From positions 1-64,000 of the forward strand of contig NZ_PCPR01000017.1 in the NCBI RefSeq assembly GCF_002979775.1: DNA of 64,000 bases, given 5' to 3'. The translations under genes were made by a program, and so were the position numbers. The stretch is from Arthrobacter sp. MYb23. GTDB taxonomy: Bacteria > Actinomycetota > Actinomycetes > Actinomycetales > Micrococcaceae. Shown here one piece after another: positions 1 through 9,329 of the stretch; within the stretch, counting starts at the first letter, position 1, and every line of letters starts with the position of its first letter. The notes under the pieces are model-generated. The model had not been told where the DNA came from. It ran no database searches and worked only from the letters and a program-made list of their open reading frames with translations.

Positions 1-33
1 CAGCCCCACCAGTTCTAAGCCGAGATTCCACGT

Positions 34-90
34 CCCGCTCTGGTTCTTCACCCCTGCTGTAGAAAGGCGAGGGTGAGGAACGGGGGCGGG
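34..90 (+). terminator. Probable rho-independent terminator of an upstream gene
   Basis: Arms at 34-53 and 71-90 pair over about 16 of 20 positions with a 17-base loop, and the right arm is followed by a short T run (93-96). It probably ends a plus-strand gene lying before the window. The rest of positions 1-133 shows no gene. Confidence 0.5.
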
Positions 91-133
91 ACTTTTCTCT
101 GCCCGCGTCCAGGCCAAATTGCGCAGAGTGCAA

Positions 134-152
134 ACTTGCACTTAGTGTAAGT
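134..152. promoter_or_regulatory. Near-palindromic operator overlapping the tetR start region
   Basis: The 19-bp sequence ACTTGCACTTAGTGTAAGT reads almost the same on both strands (ACTTrCACTwAGTGyAAGT). It ends two bases before the GTG start of the TetR gene at 155. A symmetric site of this size at this place is typical of TetR-family autoregulation. Binding is inferred. Confidence 0.55.
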
Positions 153-154
153 AT

Positions 155-880
155 GTGACCCAAACCAGTAGCCATGAAGCCACTGCGGAGTCGCCCAACA
201 CTGCTGAGCAATCAACGCCATCACGGCGCGAGCTCAACAAGGCGGCCACCCGCAGCTCCATTGCGTCCGCAGCCCTGGACCTCTTGCGCAGCAACGGGCC
301 CGGCAACTTCACCGTGGAAGACATCGCAGCCAGTGCGGGTGTCTCACGGCGGACTTTCTTCAATTACTTCCCCAGCCTCGAAGCAGCACTGGCCTCCGTA
401 GCCGATGGCTTCATGGACCACGCGTTGGAGCAGTTCCGGCTGCGCCCCGCAGAGGAGTCCATCCTCGAATCCGCCCAGGCGGCCCTCATGGCGCTGGCCG
501 ATCCGATGTCCGTGGCACCCATGGCCGAACTGTTCAGCCTGACCCAGGACAACAGGCAGCTTGCACGCTCCGAGCTGGAAGCCTGGGAGCACTGCACAGC
601 GCAGATTATTGACGCCGCCCGCAGCAGGCTCGGCGCCGGGATCAGTGAGCTCTATCTTCACGCCCTGGCGGGATCCGTGATCTCCTGCGGCAAAGCGGCA
701 ATGACCGTTTGGTTCATTGAACGCGGCCCCGATCTCTCACAGGAATCCCTGGCAGTCCTTCGCCAGCACCTCATCGATGCGATGGGTCTTCTCGGTGGTG
801 GCTTCGCGCCGCCGTCGAACGCTTTCTCCACAGCGGCATCAGCCTCCCCCTCCGTTCCAACCACCAAAGATCGGTTCTGA
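155..880 (+). CDS. TetR/AcrR family transcriptional regulator
   Basis: A one-component repressor of about 241 aa. The N-terminal HTH lies at about residues 30-75: an IASAALDLL helix, then FTVEDIAASAGVSRRTFFNYF, the typical TetR recognition segment. The C-terminal two-thirds should hold the ligand pocket. The GTG start at 155 has almost no leader and sits just after a near-palindrome at 134-152, so the repressor probably occludes its own promoter. The MMPL exporter starts one base after its stop codon, so the two are co-transcribed and the regulator most likely controls that pump. The ligand is unknown. Confidence 0.85.
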   Translation: MTQTSSHEATAESPNTAEQSTPSRRELNKAATRSSIASAALDLLRSNGPGNFTVEDIAASAGVSRRTFFNYFPSLEAALASVADGFMDHALEQFRLRPAEESILESAQAALMALADPMSVAPMAELFSLTQDNRQLARSELEAWEHCTAQIIDAARSRLGAGISELYLHALAGSVISCGKAAMTVWFIERGPDLSQESLAVLRQHLIDAMGLLGGGFAPPSNAFSTAASASPSVPTTKDRF

Positions 881-881
881 C

Positions 882-3407
882 ATGGCCTCGTTCCTCTACC
901 GTCTCGGCAAGTTTTCGTATCGCCGCCGCTGGCTCGTCATCTCCATATGGCTGGCCGTCATGGTGGCTGTAGGCGGCTCGGCCGCAGCATTCCACGGCAC
1001 CATGTCCAACAACTTCACCATCCCGGGCACCGAAACCCAGCAGATGGCGGACAAGCTCAAGGAAGCCCTTCCTGATTCGTCGGGCGGCTCGGCCAGCGTG
1101 GTCTTCGACGCCGGAGATGCCGGTTTCGATCAAGCCAAGAAGGACGCGGTTACGGCTGCGCTCACCAAGCTCGAAGCCATGCCTGACGTACAGGGAACGG
1201 TCAACCCGTTCACCACGCAGGAGCAACTGGACAAGTCCGCTGGCGAGATCGCCGCCGGCGAAGCGAAGGCGGCAGAAGGCAAGGCCCAGCTGGACGCCTC
1301 CCGGGCGCAGCTGGAAGCGGGCGAGGCGCAACTCAACGGGGTTGAACAGCAGCTCGCTGCCTCAGGCCTCACCCCCGCCCAGATTGAAGCCCAGCTGGCG
1401 CCGCAGCGCGCTGAATTTGCTGCCAACAAGGAAAAGCTCGACGCCGGAGCCAAGGAGGCCGCCGATGGCGCCGCCACGCTGGCACTTGGCAAGCGACAGC
1501 TCGAAGCATCCCAAGGGCTCCGTTTTGTTTCCAGCGACAATAAAGCCGCAGTAGCGCAGGTCCAGTTCAAGACCTCCATCAACGCCGTTGACCCCGCTGT
1601 CCGCGAGGAAGTCCAGGAGATCGTCCACGGAGTCTCCTCCGCCGGCGTCACCGCCTACGCCAGTAAGGAAATCACCGAGGACGTCTCGGAGATCTTCGGC
1701 ATCGCTGAGATTGTGGGCGTTGCTGTTGCAGCCCTGGTCCTGATTCTCATGCTCGGAACGTTGATCGCCGCCGGCCTGCCACTGGTGATGGCCCTGATCG
1801 GCGTTGCCGTGGGAGTGGGCGGGACGTTCGCGCTCACCAGCGTGATCGACATGAGTTCCATTTCCCCCATGCTTGCCCTGATGCTCGGCCTCGCGGTCGG
1901 CATCGATTACTCGCTCTTCATCGTCAACCGGCACCGGACACAACTCCTCGCCGGTATGGACGCCGAAGAATCCGCAGCACTGGCCACCGGCACCTCGGGC
2001 AACGCCGTGCTCTTCGCCGGCCTGACGGTCATCATCGCGTTGGCGGCCCTGGTGGTTCCGGGACTCCCCTTCCTGGCCGTCATGGGTGTTGCCGCCGCAG
2101 CGACAGTCGGTGTGGCCGTCGTCGTCGCCTTGACCCTGACGCCCGCCGTCCTGGCGCTGATCGGCCGCAGGCTCATCTCCAAGCGCGCCTGGGCCAAGGC
2201 CGCCAAGCACAACGCCGAGCCGGGCCACGAAGCTGCCGATCGCGAACGCGAGGAGAAGCGCAGCAGTGGCGGCTGGGGCGGCATGGTCACGCGTCATCCG
2301 TGGGTTGCCTTGGTGGCAAGCGTCGCCCTGTTGGGTGCGTTGGCTCTCCCTGCTTCGCAGTTGCGGCTGGCACTTCCCGACGGCGGCTCCGAGCCGGTGG
2401 ATTCGCAAGCCTTCAAGGCCTACGACCTCACGCGCAGCAGCTTCGGTGAAGGGGTGACCGGACCCATCATCGTGGTCGGCGAATTCCCGGAAGGCCTCAG
2501 CGAGAACGATGCCAAGACCAAGCAGTTCGACGTAGCGGACCAGCTTCGCAGCGTTGAGAATGTTGTCGCAGCCGTGCCGGTGGCGCTGAGTGAGGACCGC
2601 CGCACCACCGTCTTCCAGGTCATTCCCAAGGAAGGCCCCGCCAGTGCGGGCACCGTGCAGGTAGTATCCGATCTCCGCGCCAAGGGAACAGCCATAGCGG
2701 ACGACCTGGACGTGAAGATCGGCCTGACCGGACAAACCGCAGGCAACATTGATGTGTCCAACAAGCTCGGCGCCGCGTTGCCGCCCTACTTGGCGATTGT
2801 GGTGGGACTCTCCCTGCTGCTGTTGCTGCTGGTCTTCCGCTCCATCGTGGTGCCGTTGCTGGCTACCGGCGGATTCCTGCTCTCCCTTGCCGCTGCTTTT
2901 GGTGCCGTGGTTGCCGTCTACCAGTGGGGCTGGCTGGGAGGCATCTTCGACGTCGCCAACCCCGGCGCCGTCCTGAGCTTCCTGCCCATCATCCTGATCG
3001 GCGTGCTGTTCGGTCTGGCCATGGACTACCAGGTGTTCATCACCTCCGGCATGCGGGAATCGTTCATGCACGGCGAATCCGCCAAGCACGCGGTACGCTC
3101 CGGGTTCAGCCATGCCGCAGCCGTGGTCACCGCCGCCGCGATCATCATGGTGAGCGTGTTCTCCGGCTTCATCTTCAGCCACCTCACCATGGTCCGTCCG
3201 CTTGGCTTTGCCATGGCATTCGGTGTGCTGATTGACGCATTCGTAGTGCGCATGACCATTGTTCCCGCGGTCATGTACCTCTTGGGCGAGAAGGCGTGGT
3301 GGCTGCCCAAGTGGCTGGAACGCATCCTCCCGGACGTGGACGTTGAAGGCGCCAAGCTGGAGCGCACCGACCGCCGGAAGGCCGACGCCGAGGAACTGGT
3401 CCACTAA
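882..3407 (+). CDS. MMPL/RND family exporter
   Basis: A large membrane protein (841 aa) of the MmpL/HAE2 branch of the RND superfamily, proton-driven pumps for lipids or drugs. The start is ATG 882 (MASFLYRLGKFSYRRRW), one base after the tetR stop. One N-terminal helix precedes a large extracytoplasmic loop. Two blocks of hydrophobic segments follow, carrying the paired family motifs LAVGIDYSLFI (block 1) and FGLAMDYQVFI (block 2), whose acidic residues are part of the proton relay. The first loop contains an Ala/Glu/Lys/Gln-rich stretch (about residues 115-205) that looks like a coiled coil, as in YhgE/Pip-like MMPL proteins. The substrate is unknown; the TetR neighbour suggests inducible efflux. 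Confidence 0.88.
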   Translation: MASFLYRLGKFSYRRRWLVISIWLAVMVAVGGSAAAFHGTMSNNFTIPGTETQQMADKLKEALPDSSGGSASVVFDAGDAGFDQAKKDAVTAALTKLEAMPDVQGTVNPFTTQEQLDKSAGEIAAGEAKAAEGKAQLDASRAQLEAGEAQLNGVEQQLAASGLTPAQIEAQLAPQRAEFAANKEKLDAGAKEAADGAATLALGKRQLEASQGLRFVSSDNKAAVAQVQFKTSINAVDPAVREEVQEIVHGVSSAGVTAYASKEITEDVSEIFGIAEIVGVAVAALVLILMLGTLIAAGLPLVMALIGVAVGVGGTFALTSVIDMSSISPMLALMLGLAVGIDYSLFIVNRHRTQLLAGMDAEESAALATGTSGNAVLFAGLTVIIALAALVVPGLPFLAVMGVAAAATVGVAVVVALTLTPAVLALIGRRLISKRAWAKAAKHNAEPGHEAADREREEKRSSGGWGGMVTRHPWVALVASVALLGALALPASQLRLALPDGGSEPVDSQAFKAYDLTRSSFGEGVTGPIIVVGEFPEGLSENDAKTKQFDVADQLRSVENVVAAVPVALSEDRRTTVFQVIPKEGPASAGTVQVVSDLRAKGTAIADDLDVKIGLTGQTAGNIDVSNKLGAALPPYLAIVVGLSLLLLLLVFRSIVVPLLATGGFLLSLAAAFGAVVAVYQWGWLGGIFDVANPGAVLSFLPIILIGVLFGLAMDYQVFITSGMRESFMHGESAKHAVRSGFSHAAAVVTAAAIIMVSVFSGFIFSHLTMVRPLGFAMAFGVLIDAFVVRMTIVPAVMYLLGEKAWWLPKWLERILPDVDVEGAKLERTDRRKADAEELVH

Positions 3408-3435
3408 CCGTCTCTCACCTAACAGCCGATATTCA

Positions 3436-3478
3436 CGAACGCTCGCTCACTTGCTTGAGGCAAGTGAGCGAGCGTTCG
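3436..3478 (+). terminator. Perfect 19-bp stem-loop after the MMPL gene
   Basis: Arms 3436-3454 and 3460-3478 are exact reverse complements with a 5-base loop, followed by a short GTTTA. The placement between the MMPL stop and maf suits a terminator of the tetR-MMPL operon. The arm contains GAACGCTCGCTCACTTG, which also resembles a long operator, so a second role cannot be excluded. Confidence 0.7.
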
Positions 3479-3525
3479 GTTTAAGCACGCGGAAAGTGAG
3501 AGATGGTTGGCATTAGGCTGGGCAC

Positions 3526-4209
3526 GTGACCCGATTGATTCTCGCCTCCCAGTCCCCCGCCCGCACCAAGCTGCTCACCGAGGCAGGGATCCAGCACGAC
3601 GTCCTGGTCTCGGATGTGGACGAGGACGCGGTTCAGGCCAAATACGGTGTGACCGATGCCCATGACACGGCACTGCTCCTGGCCCGGGCCAAGGCAGAGG
3701 CCGTGGCTTCGCTCCCCGAGGCTGAGGGCGCGCTGGTCATCGGTTGCGACTCCGTCTTCGAGTTCGACGGCGAGTCCCACGGCAAGCCCTATACCCCTGA
3801 AGTTGCGCGTGAACGGATGCTGCGGATGAGCGGCTCGCAGGGTGTGCTCCACACAGGCCACTGGTTGGTTGACTGCCGGGACACCGCCGCTGACGCGGCC
3901 GACGACGATGCAACAGAGGGTTCAGACGCCGTGACTCCCGAAGGCACGGGCGCAACCGTGGGAGCGGTATCCAGTGCCGAGGTCCACTTCGCCCAGATGA
4001 GCCCCCACGACATCGACGCCTACATCGCCACCGGAGAACCCCTTCACTGTGCAGGCTCCTTCACCATCGACGGCCTGGGCGGGGCCTTCATCCGCAAGGT
4101 GGACGGCGACCCGCACGCCGTCGTCGGGCTTTCCATCTCCACGCTCAGGGACCTGCTGGTCCACGCAAACGTGGGCATCACTGAGCTGTGGACCGCGAAC
4201 ACACAGTAA
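3526..4209 (+). CDS. maf: Maf family nucleoside triphosphate pyrophosphatase
   Basis: Hydrolyses non-canonical or modified nucleoside triphosphates to monophosphates and pyrophosphate in the cytosol (house-cleaning role, also linked to septum control). The 227-aa protein begins at GTG 3526 with LILASQSPARTKLL, the Maf P-loop-like signature. DVDEDAV, KAEAVA and GCDSVFEFDGESHGKP follow, and the C-terminal half has AGSFTIDGLGGAFIRKVDGD. An Ala/Asp/Glu/Thr-rich insertion (about residues 122-150) lengthens a loop relative to the usual ~200-residue family. maf lies close to a biotin-carboxylase gene as in mycobacteria. No strong Shine-Dalgarno precedes the GTG, so the transcript may be nearly leaderless. 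Confidence 0.88.
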   Translation: MTRLILASQSPARTKLLTEAGIQHDVLVSDVDEDAVQAKYGVTDAHDTALLLARAKAEAVASLPEAEGALVIGCDSVFEFDGESHGKPYTPEVARERMLRMSGSQGVLHTGHWLVDCRDTAADAADDDATEGSDAVTPEGTGATVGAVSSAEVHFAQMSPHDIDAYIATGEPLHCAGSFTIDGLGGAFIRKVDGDPHAVVGLSISTLRDLLVHANVGITELWTANTQ

Positions 4210-4215
4210 AAGCAA

Positions 4216-4234
4216 TTTGTAGCAACCCTACAAA
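4216..4234. promoter_or_regulatory. Short inverted repeat between maf and the carboxylase gene
   Basis: TTTGTAG-n5-CTACAAA, a 7-bp perfect inverted repeat just after the maf stop and about 95 bases before the carboxylase start. It could be an operator for the carboxylase gene or a weak terminator. A possible -10 (TAGGCT) lies near 4292. No regulator can be named from sequence. Confidence 0.3.
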
Positions 4235-4327
4235 GGAACATCGCCTCACACACGGAATCCCCCATCAATATGGGCGGAACCCTCACAATCGCGCTAGGCT
4301 CCCTGAAGGACAGAAGGAGTCAACAAC

Positions 4328-6142
4328 TTGTCAGCTAACCCGGCGCAGCCCATTTCCAGCCCTCTTACCAAGGTCTTGATTGCCAACCGCGGCGAAATCG
4401 CGGTCCGCATCATCCGAGCCGCCCGGGACGAAGGCATTGCCTCCGTAGCCGTTTACGCCGACCCTGACCGTGAAGCCCTCCACGTCCGCCTTGCCGACGA
4501 AGCCTACGCCCTGGGTGGCAACACGGCTGCTGAGTCGTACCTGGTGATGGACAAGATCATCGACGTCGCCAAGCAGTCCGGCGCGGATGCCATCCACCCG
4601 GGTTACGGCTTCCTTGCAGAGAACGCCGAGTTCGCCACCAAGGTCATCGACGCCGGCATCACCTGGATCGGCCCCTCACCGGACGCCATCTCAGCCTTGG
4701 GTGACAAGGTGCAGGCCCGCCACATTGCCGAAAAGGTTGGCGCTCCCCTGGTCCCCGGCACGGCCGACCCCGTGGAATCCGCGGACGAAATCCTGAAGTT
4801 CGCCGAAGAATTCGGCCTGCCCGTCGCCATCAAGGCTGCCTTCGGCGGCGGTGGCCGCGGTATCAAGGTGGCCCGCACCATGGACGAAATCCCCGAGCTG
4901 TACGAGTCCGCAGTCCGCGAAGCCATCGCAGCTTTCGGCCGCGGCGAGTGCTTCATCGAACGCTTCCTTGATGCTCCTCGCCACGTGGAAACACAGTGCC
5001 TGGCCGATGCTTTCGGCAACGTGGTAGTGGTCTCCACCCGCGATTGCTCACTGCAGCGCCGTAACCAGAAGCTTGTTGAAGAAGCCCCCGCTCCGTACCT
5101 CAGCGAAGAGCAGAACAAGCGTCTCTACGAATCCTCCAAGGCCATCTTGAAGGAAGCCAACTACCTCGGCGCAGGCACCTGTGAGTTCCTGGTAGGCCAG
5201 GACGGCACCATTTCCTTCCTCGAGGTCAACACCCGCCTCCAGGTGGAGCACTGCGTGTCCGAGGAAGTCACGGGCATCGACCTTGTACGCGAGCAGTTCC
5301 GCATTGCCCGCGGCGAAGCGCTCGGCTATGACGACCCCGAGGTCCGCGGCCACTCCTTCGAGTTCCGCATCACCGGCGAGGACCCGGGCCGCAACTTCAT
5401 GCCCGCCCCCGGCACCATCACCACGCTGAAGAACCCGACCGGACCCGGCGTCCGGATCGACTCCGGCGTGGACCAGGGCGACGTCATCAGCGGCAACTTC
5501 GACTCCATGCTCTCCAAGCTGATCATCACCGGAGCCACCCGCGAGCAGGCGCTTCAGCGTTCACGCCGGGCGTTGGAGGAGATGGTGGTCGAGGGCATCC
5601 CCACCGTCATCCCCTTCGACCTCGCAGTGGTCACCGATCCCGCTTTCGCCCCGGCGGAGGGCCCGTTCAAAGTCCACACCCGTTGGATCGAGACGGAGTT
5701 CGTCAACAGCATCCCGGCCTGGTCCGCCAACGTGGCAGGCACAGAGACGCCCGACGCCGGTGAGCGCCAGCGCGTCGTCGTCGAGGTTGGTGGCAAGCGC
5801 CTTGAGGTGGTCCTGCCGTCCGGTCTGGGTGGCAGCATCGCCGCGGTTTCAAGCGGTTCGGGCACCAAGTCCGGCAAGTCCAAGAAGCGCTCCCGCTCGG
5901 CTAGCGCCACGGCTGCAGCTGCCGGCGGCGACGCACTCACCTCCCCCATGCAGGGCACCATCGTCAAGGTGGCGGCTTCTGAAGGTGACGTTGTGGCAGA
6001 GGGCGATCTGATCGTGGTCCTGGAAGCCATGAAAATGGAGCAGCCGCTGACAGCCCACAAGGCCGGTACCGTACGCGGCCTCTCGGCTGCCGCCGGTGAG
6101 ACCGTTGCCGCCGGCGCGGTCATCGCCACCATCGAGGACTAA
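4328..6142 (+). CDS. accA3: Acetyl-/propionyl-CoA carboxylase alpha subunit (biotin carboxylase + BCCP)
   Basis: Carboxylates its own biotin with bicarbonate and ATP, feeding CO2 to a separate carboxyltransferase beta subunit to make malonyl- or methylmalonyl-CoA. The 604-aa protein starts at TTG 4328 behind AGAAGGAG. The biotin-carboxylase N-domain ([17 protein letters not shown]) leads to an ATP-grasp domain with [10 protein letters not shown] and the [10 protein letters not shown] motif, and a C-terminal BCCP domain ends with EAMKMEQPL, the biotinyl lysine being about K569. A Ser/Lys/Ala-rich linker (about residues 510-535) separates the two parts. Fusion of both domains is the actinobacterial AccA3 type. 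The beta subunits are not in this window. Confidence 0.92.
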   Translation: MSANPAQPISSPLTKVLIANRGEIAVRIIRAARDEGIASVAVYADPDREALHVRLADEAYALGGNTAAESYLVMDKIIDVAKQSGADAIHPGYGFLAENAEFATKVIDAGITWIGPSPDAISALGDKVQARHIAEKVGAPLVPGTADPVESADEILKFAEEFGLPVAIKAAFGGGGRGIKVARTMDEIPELYESAVREAIAAFGRGECFIERFLDAPRHVETQCLADAFGNVVVVSTRDCSLQRRNQKLVEEAPAPYLSEEQNKRLYESSKAILKEANYLGAGTCEFLVGQDGTISFLEVNTRLQVEHCVSEEVTGIDLVREQFRIARGEALGYDDPEVRGHSFEFRITGEDPGRNFMPAPGTITTLKNPTGPGVRIDSGVDQGDVISGNFDSMLSKLIITGATREQALQRSRRALEEMVVEGIPTVIPFDLAVVTDPAFAPAEGPFKVHTRWIETEFVNSIPAWSANVAGTETPDAGERQRVVVEVGGKRLEVVLPSGLGGSIAAVSSGSGTKSGKSKKRSRSASATAAAAGGDALTSPMQGTIVKVAASEGDVVAEGDLIVVLEAMKMEQPLTAHKAGTVRGLSAAAGETVAAGAVIATIED

Positions 6143-6157
6143 CGCAAAGCACCTCTT

Positions 6158-6201
6158 AACGACGTCGGCCCCGCACCGTTTGGTGCGGGGCCGACGTCGT
6201 T
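6158..6201. terminator. Bidirectional terminator between convergent genes
   Basis: Perfect 20-bp arms at 6158-6177 and 6182-6201 with a GTTT loop lie between the stop of the plus-strand carboxylase gene and the stop of the minus-strand MHS transporter. The symmetric hairpin has short A/T flanks on both sides, as expected for a shared terminator. Confidence 0.85.
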
Positions 6202-6211
6202 ATTGGGCTAC

Positions 6212-7621
6212 TTAGGCAACGTTGTTCTCGTAGTCCATGTCCTTGGTTTCGCGTGTCAGCCAGAGGGCGATAAACGTCACCACAGCGGCGGCGGCCATGT
6301 AGGCGCCCACCAGCCAAGTGCTGCCGTTGGCTGCAGACCAGAGCGCAATGGCCACGAACGATGCAGGTGCTGCGCCGATCATCGAGGACAGGTTGTAGGC
6401 AACCGCTGACCCGGTGTAACGGACGTTGGCCGGGAACAGCTCGGGAAGGATGGCCGCCATGGGTCCGAAAGTGAGGCCCATGAGTGTGAAGCCCACAATG
6501 AGGCCAACCATGGCTGCTGCCTGTCCGGGACCAAACATGGTGAACCACAGCGCGCCGAACACGAAGATCCCTGCAGTGACACCCAGCAGGAACTTTCGCC
6601 GGCCCCACTTCTCAGCCAGAGGCCCGGAGACCACCGTGAAGATACCGAAGAAGACGACGCCGATGATCAGCATCCAGAGGAAATCGGACCGCGTGATGCC
6701 CAGACCGGGGACAAACGCCGCGACCTGGTCCGCCGTCATGGGCTTTCCGGCCTTCTCAGCGGCGGCCTGCGCGCCGGCCAGGGTGGGCTTGGTCCCGTAG
6801 GACAGGGTGAACGTGGTCATGATGTAGAAGAGCACGTACGTGGCGAACATGATGAAGGTGCCCGCAACCACGGGGCGCCAGTGGCTCTTGAGCGTTGCGG
6901 CCAAGGGCAGTTTCTGGACCTTGTCCTGTTCGATCACCTTGGTGAAGGATGCGCTTTCCACCAGCTTCAGGCGGACGTACAGGCCCACGATGACCAGCAC
7001 GGCGCTGAGGATGAACGGAACACGCCAGCCCCAGGCCAGGAACTCTTCGGCGCTCAGGGATACGTTCATCCAGATGAAGATGACGTTGGCGATGATGAAG
7101 CCGATGGGAGCACCCAGCTGCGGGAAGGTTCCGTAGATGGCGCGCTTGCCTTCGGGGGCGTTCTCCGTGGCCAACAGAGCCGCGCCGGACCATTCTCCAC
7201 CCAAGGCGAGGCCCTGGAAGAAGCGCAGGACCACCAGCATGATCGGGGCCAGGATGGCCCACCCAGCCATGGAGGCCGTGGGCAGGAGGCCGATAAGGAA
7301 GGTTGCAATACCCATGGTCAGCAGTGATGCCACCAGGGTGCCCTTACGGCCGATCTTGTCACCAAAGTGGCCGAAGACCACGGCGCCAATGGGCCGCGCG
7401 AAGAAGGCGACACCGAAGATGGCGAACGCACTGAGCAGCGCATTGATGTCAGTGGCGTCCGGGAAGAAGAGCTTCGGGAAGACGAGTACCGACGCGGTGG
7501 CATAGGCGTAGAAGTCGTAGAACTCGATCGTCGTGCCGATCAGGCTCGCGAAGATCACCTTGCCCCGCGAGTTCACTGGCTTAGTGGACTCGCCTTCCTT
7601 GGATGGTGCGGTGGAAGACAT
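6212..7621 (-). CDS. MFS transporter of the metabolite:H+ symporter (MHS) family
   Basis: A 12-helix inner-membrane symporter of about 469 aa importing an organic anion or osmolyte with protons. The MHS signatures are RPIGAVVFGHFGDKIGRKG (loop 2-3) and RFFQGLALGGEWSGAALL (helix 4), as in ProP, ShiA and YhjE; the ligand cannot be assigned. ATG 7621 (MSSTAPSKEG) is preferred over the upstream in-frame GTG at 7642, because a GAAAG purine run lies about 10 bases before that ATG. The loop between helices 6 and 7 (KVIEQDKVQKLPLAATLKS) is typical. The gene is divergent from narK and shares a roughly 300-bp intergenic region. Confidence 0.85.
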   Translation of the reverse strand: MSSTAPSKEGESTKPVNSRGKVIFASLIGTTIEFYDFYAYATASVLVFPKLFFPDATDINALLSAFAIFGVAFFARPIGAVVFGHFGDKIGRKGTLVASLLTMGIATFLIGLLPTASMAGWAILAPIMLVVLRFFQGLALGGEWSGAALLATENAPEGKRAIYGTFPQLGAPIGFIIANVIFIWMNVSLSAEEFLAWGWRVPFILSAVLVIVGLYVRLKLVESASFTKVIEQDKVQKLPLAATLKSHWRPVVAGTFIMFATYVLFYIMTTFTLSYGTKPTLAGAQAAAEKAGKPMTADQVAAFVPGLGITRSDFLWMLIIGVVFFGIFTVVSGPLAEKWGRRKFLLGVTAGIFVFGALWFTMFGPGQAAAMVGLIVGFTLMGLTFGPMAAILPELFPANVRYTGSAVAYNLSSMIGAAPASFVAIALWSAANGSTWLVGAYMAAAAVVTFIALWLTRETKDMDYENNVA

Positions 7622-7805
7622 GTGTTTGCAGCTTTCTTTCACGCCGGCCGAAGCCCCGAGACCCTACCCGGCGAAGGATTATTCGAGAGTTCAATAATAG
7701 TTCCCGCTGTCCATTGACTGGACAACTAAGTCCAACATGTGGACGCACAGAAAAATCTCACCTTGTGGTCCGCGCCACATTACCTCACCACGGCCTCACG
7801 CGCCG

Positions 7806-7843
7806 GTGACCCCGCCGATAGGGAAATGTCACAGGGCGTTTAC
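7806..7843. promoter_or_regulatory. Candidate GlnR-type box upstream of narK
   Basis: GTGAC-n6-GATAG-n6-GTCAC-n6-TTTAC: four pentamers spaced exactly 11 bp apart. The first and third match the gTnAC half of the published actinobacterial GlnR consensus (gTnAC-n6-GaAAc repeated), while the second and fourth match poorly. It lies 74-111 bases upstream of the narK start, upstream of a possible -10 (TACCGT near 7876). The remaining intergenic sequence 7622-7805 shows no gene. Confidence 0.4.
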
Positions 7844-7916
7844 AAACGGCGACCGTCCTCGAAATGCGCCAAACCTACCGTGGAAGGACAACGTCCCCCA
7901 CCAAGGAGGCACTTCC

Positions 7917-9329
7917 GTGACTGTTGACCGCTCCGCAGATGAACTGGCCCCTGTCCAGTCCGCTGCCACCGCCGCCCCCGCCCTTGAACACCGCCCCGGC
8001 CGCTGGATCGCCAACTGGGATGCCGAGGACAAGGGCCAATGGGAGTCCGAAGGCCGGTCCATCGCCAAGCGCAATCTCAATTGGTCCATCTTCGCTGAAT
8101 TCCTCGGCTTCGTCGTCTGGCAGCTGTGGTCCATCGTGGTGGTCCAGCTCCCCGCAGCCGGCTTCCAGTTCGACACCAACCAGATCTTCTGGCTCATCTC
8201 CATCCCCAGCCTCGTAGGCGCCACGCTCCGAATCCCCTACACGTTCATGGTTCCCAAGTTCGGTGGCCGGAACTGGACCATCGTCTCCGCGCTGCTCCTG
8301 CTGATCCCCACCACCGGGCTGGCACTTTGTGTCTCCAACCCGGAGACGCCTTTCGGCGTCATGCTCCTCATGGCCGCACTCGCCGGCTTCGGTGGCGGCA
8401 ACTTCGCCAGCTCCATGGCCAACATCACCTTCTTCTACCCCGCCCGCGAAAAGGGTTGGGCGCTGGGCCTGAACGCAGCCGGCGGAAACCTCGGTGCCGC
8501 CGTCGCACAGCTTGTTGTTCCCATCGCCATAACGCTGCTGGCAGCCGGGACCGTCAACTTGCCCATGGCAGGCATCATCTGGATCCCGCTGATCATCATC
8601 GCCGCTTTCGGCGCCTACAAGTACATGAACAACCTCACCAGCGCCAAGGGTGATGTGGCCGGTTCCCTGGCCGCTCTGAAGGAACCGCACCTGTGGATCA
8701 TGGCGTTCCTCTACATTGGAACGTTCGGTTCTTTCATCGGCTTCGCGGGCGTCTTCCCCAAGCTGATCAAGGACTACTTCCCGGACTTCTCCTCCATCCA
8801 CGTCGGCGCTGTGGCACTCTCGCTGGCCTTCCTCGGCCCGCTGATCGGTTCCCTGGCCCGCCCCTACGGCGGACGCATGGCTGACCGCATGGGTGGCGCC
8901 CGCATGACCATCGCCTCCTTTGCCTCCATGGCCGTCATCACCCTGACCATGATCTGGACGCTGCCCCTGAAGAACTTCTGGCTCTTCCTCACCTTGTTCC
9001 TGCTGCTCTTCCTGGCCAGCGGCTTCGGAAACGGCGCAACCTACCGCATGATCCCGGTCATCTTCGCCACCTCCAGCCGGGCAGCCCGGACGGGGGCCCC
9101 TAGCGCCACCACTGCACGGCTCGCATCCTCCTCGCTGGGCCTGATCTCCGCGATCGGCGCCTACGGCGGCTTCGTCATCCCGCAGGTCCTCAACGCTTCC
9201 AACACGGCCAGCGGCTCCTACACCCCGGCGTTCTACGGATTCGTTGGAGCCTACGTCCTCATGCTCGCCGTCTGCTGGGTGGTCTACATTCGCCCCGCAC
9301 AGAAGCGCAACACGATCGGACACATCTAG
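7917..9329 (+). CDS. narK: NarK-type nitrate/nitrite MFS transporter
   Basis: Takes up nitrate (and may export nitrite) across the membrane. The 470-aa protein has about 12 hydrophobic segments and the nitrate/nitrite porter signatures FGGGNFASSMANITFFYP and GWALGLNAAGGNLGAA (first signature) plus GFGNGATYRMIP late in the protein (second signature region). GTG 7917 is chosen because a perfect AAGGAGG lies at 7903-7909, seven bases upstream; in-frame codons further upstream lack support. The C-terminal half of the pair of signatures continues as ARTGAPSATTARLASSSLG. The stop codon abuts the ATG of nasA, so the two are translationally linked. Upstream half-sites suggest nitrogen control by GlnR. 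Confidence 0.92.
   Translation: MTVDRSADELAPVQSAATAAPALEHRPGRWIANWDAEDKGQWESEGRSIAKRNLNWSIFAEFLGFVVWQLWSIVVVQLPAAGFQFDTNQIFWLISIPSLVGATLRIPYTFMVPKFGGRNWTIVSALLLLIPTTGLALCVSNPETPFGVMLLMAALAGFGGGNFASSMANITFFYPAREKGWALGLNAAGGNLGAAVAQLVVPIAITLLAAGTVNLPMAGIIWIPLIIIAAFGAYKYMNNLTSAKGDVAGSLAALKEPHLWIMAFLYIGTFGSFIGFAGVFPKLIKDYFPDFSSIHVGAVALSLAFLGPLIGSLARPYGGRMADRMGGARMTIASFASMAVITLTMIWTLPLKNFWLFLTLFLLLFLASGFGNGATYRMIPVIFATSSRAARTGAPSATTARLASSSLGLISAIGAYGGFVIPQVLNASNTASGSYTPAFYGFVGAYVLMLAVCWVVYIRPAQKRNTIGHI

Noticed and set aside
1362..3404. Long minus-strand open frame antisense to the MMPL gene
   Set aside because: Low-complexity His/Asp/Gly-rich translation with no motif; the plus strand carries a convincing RND transporter.
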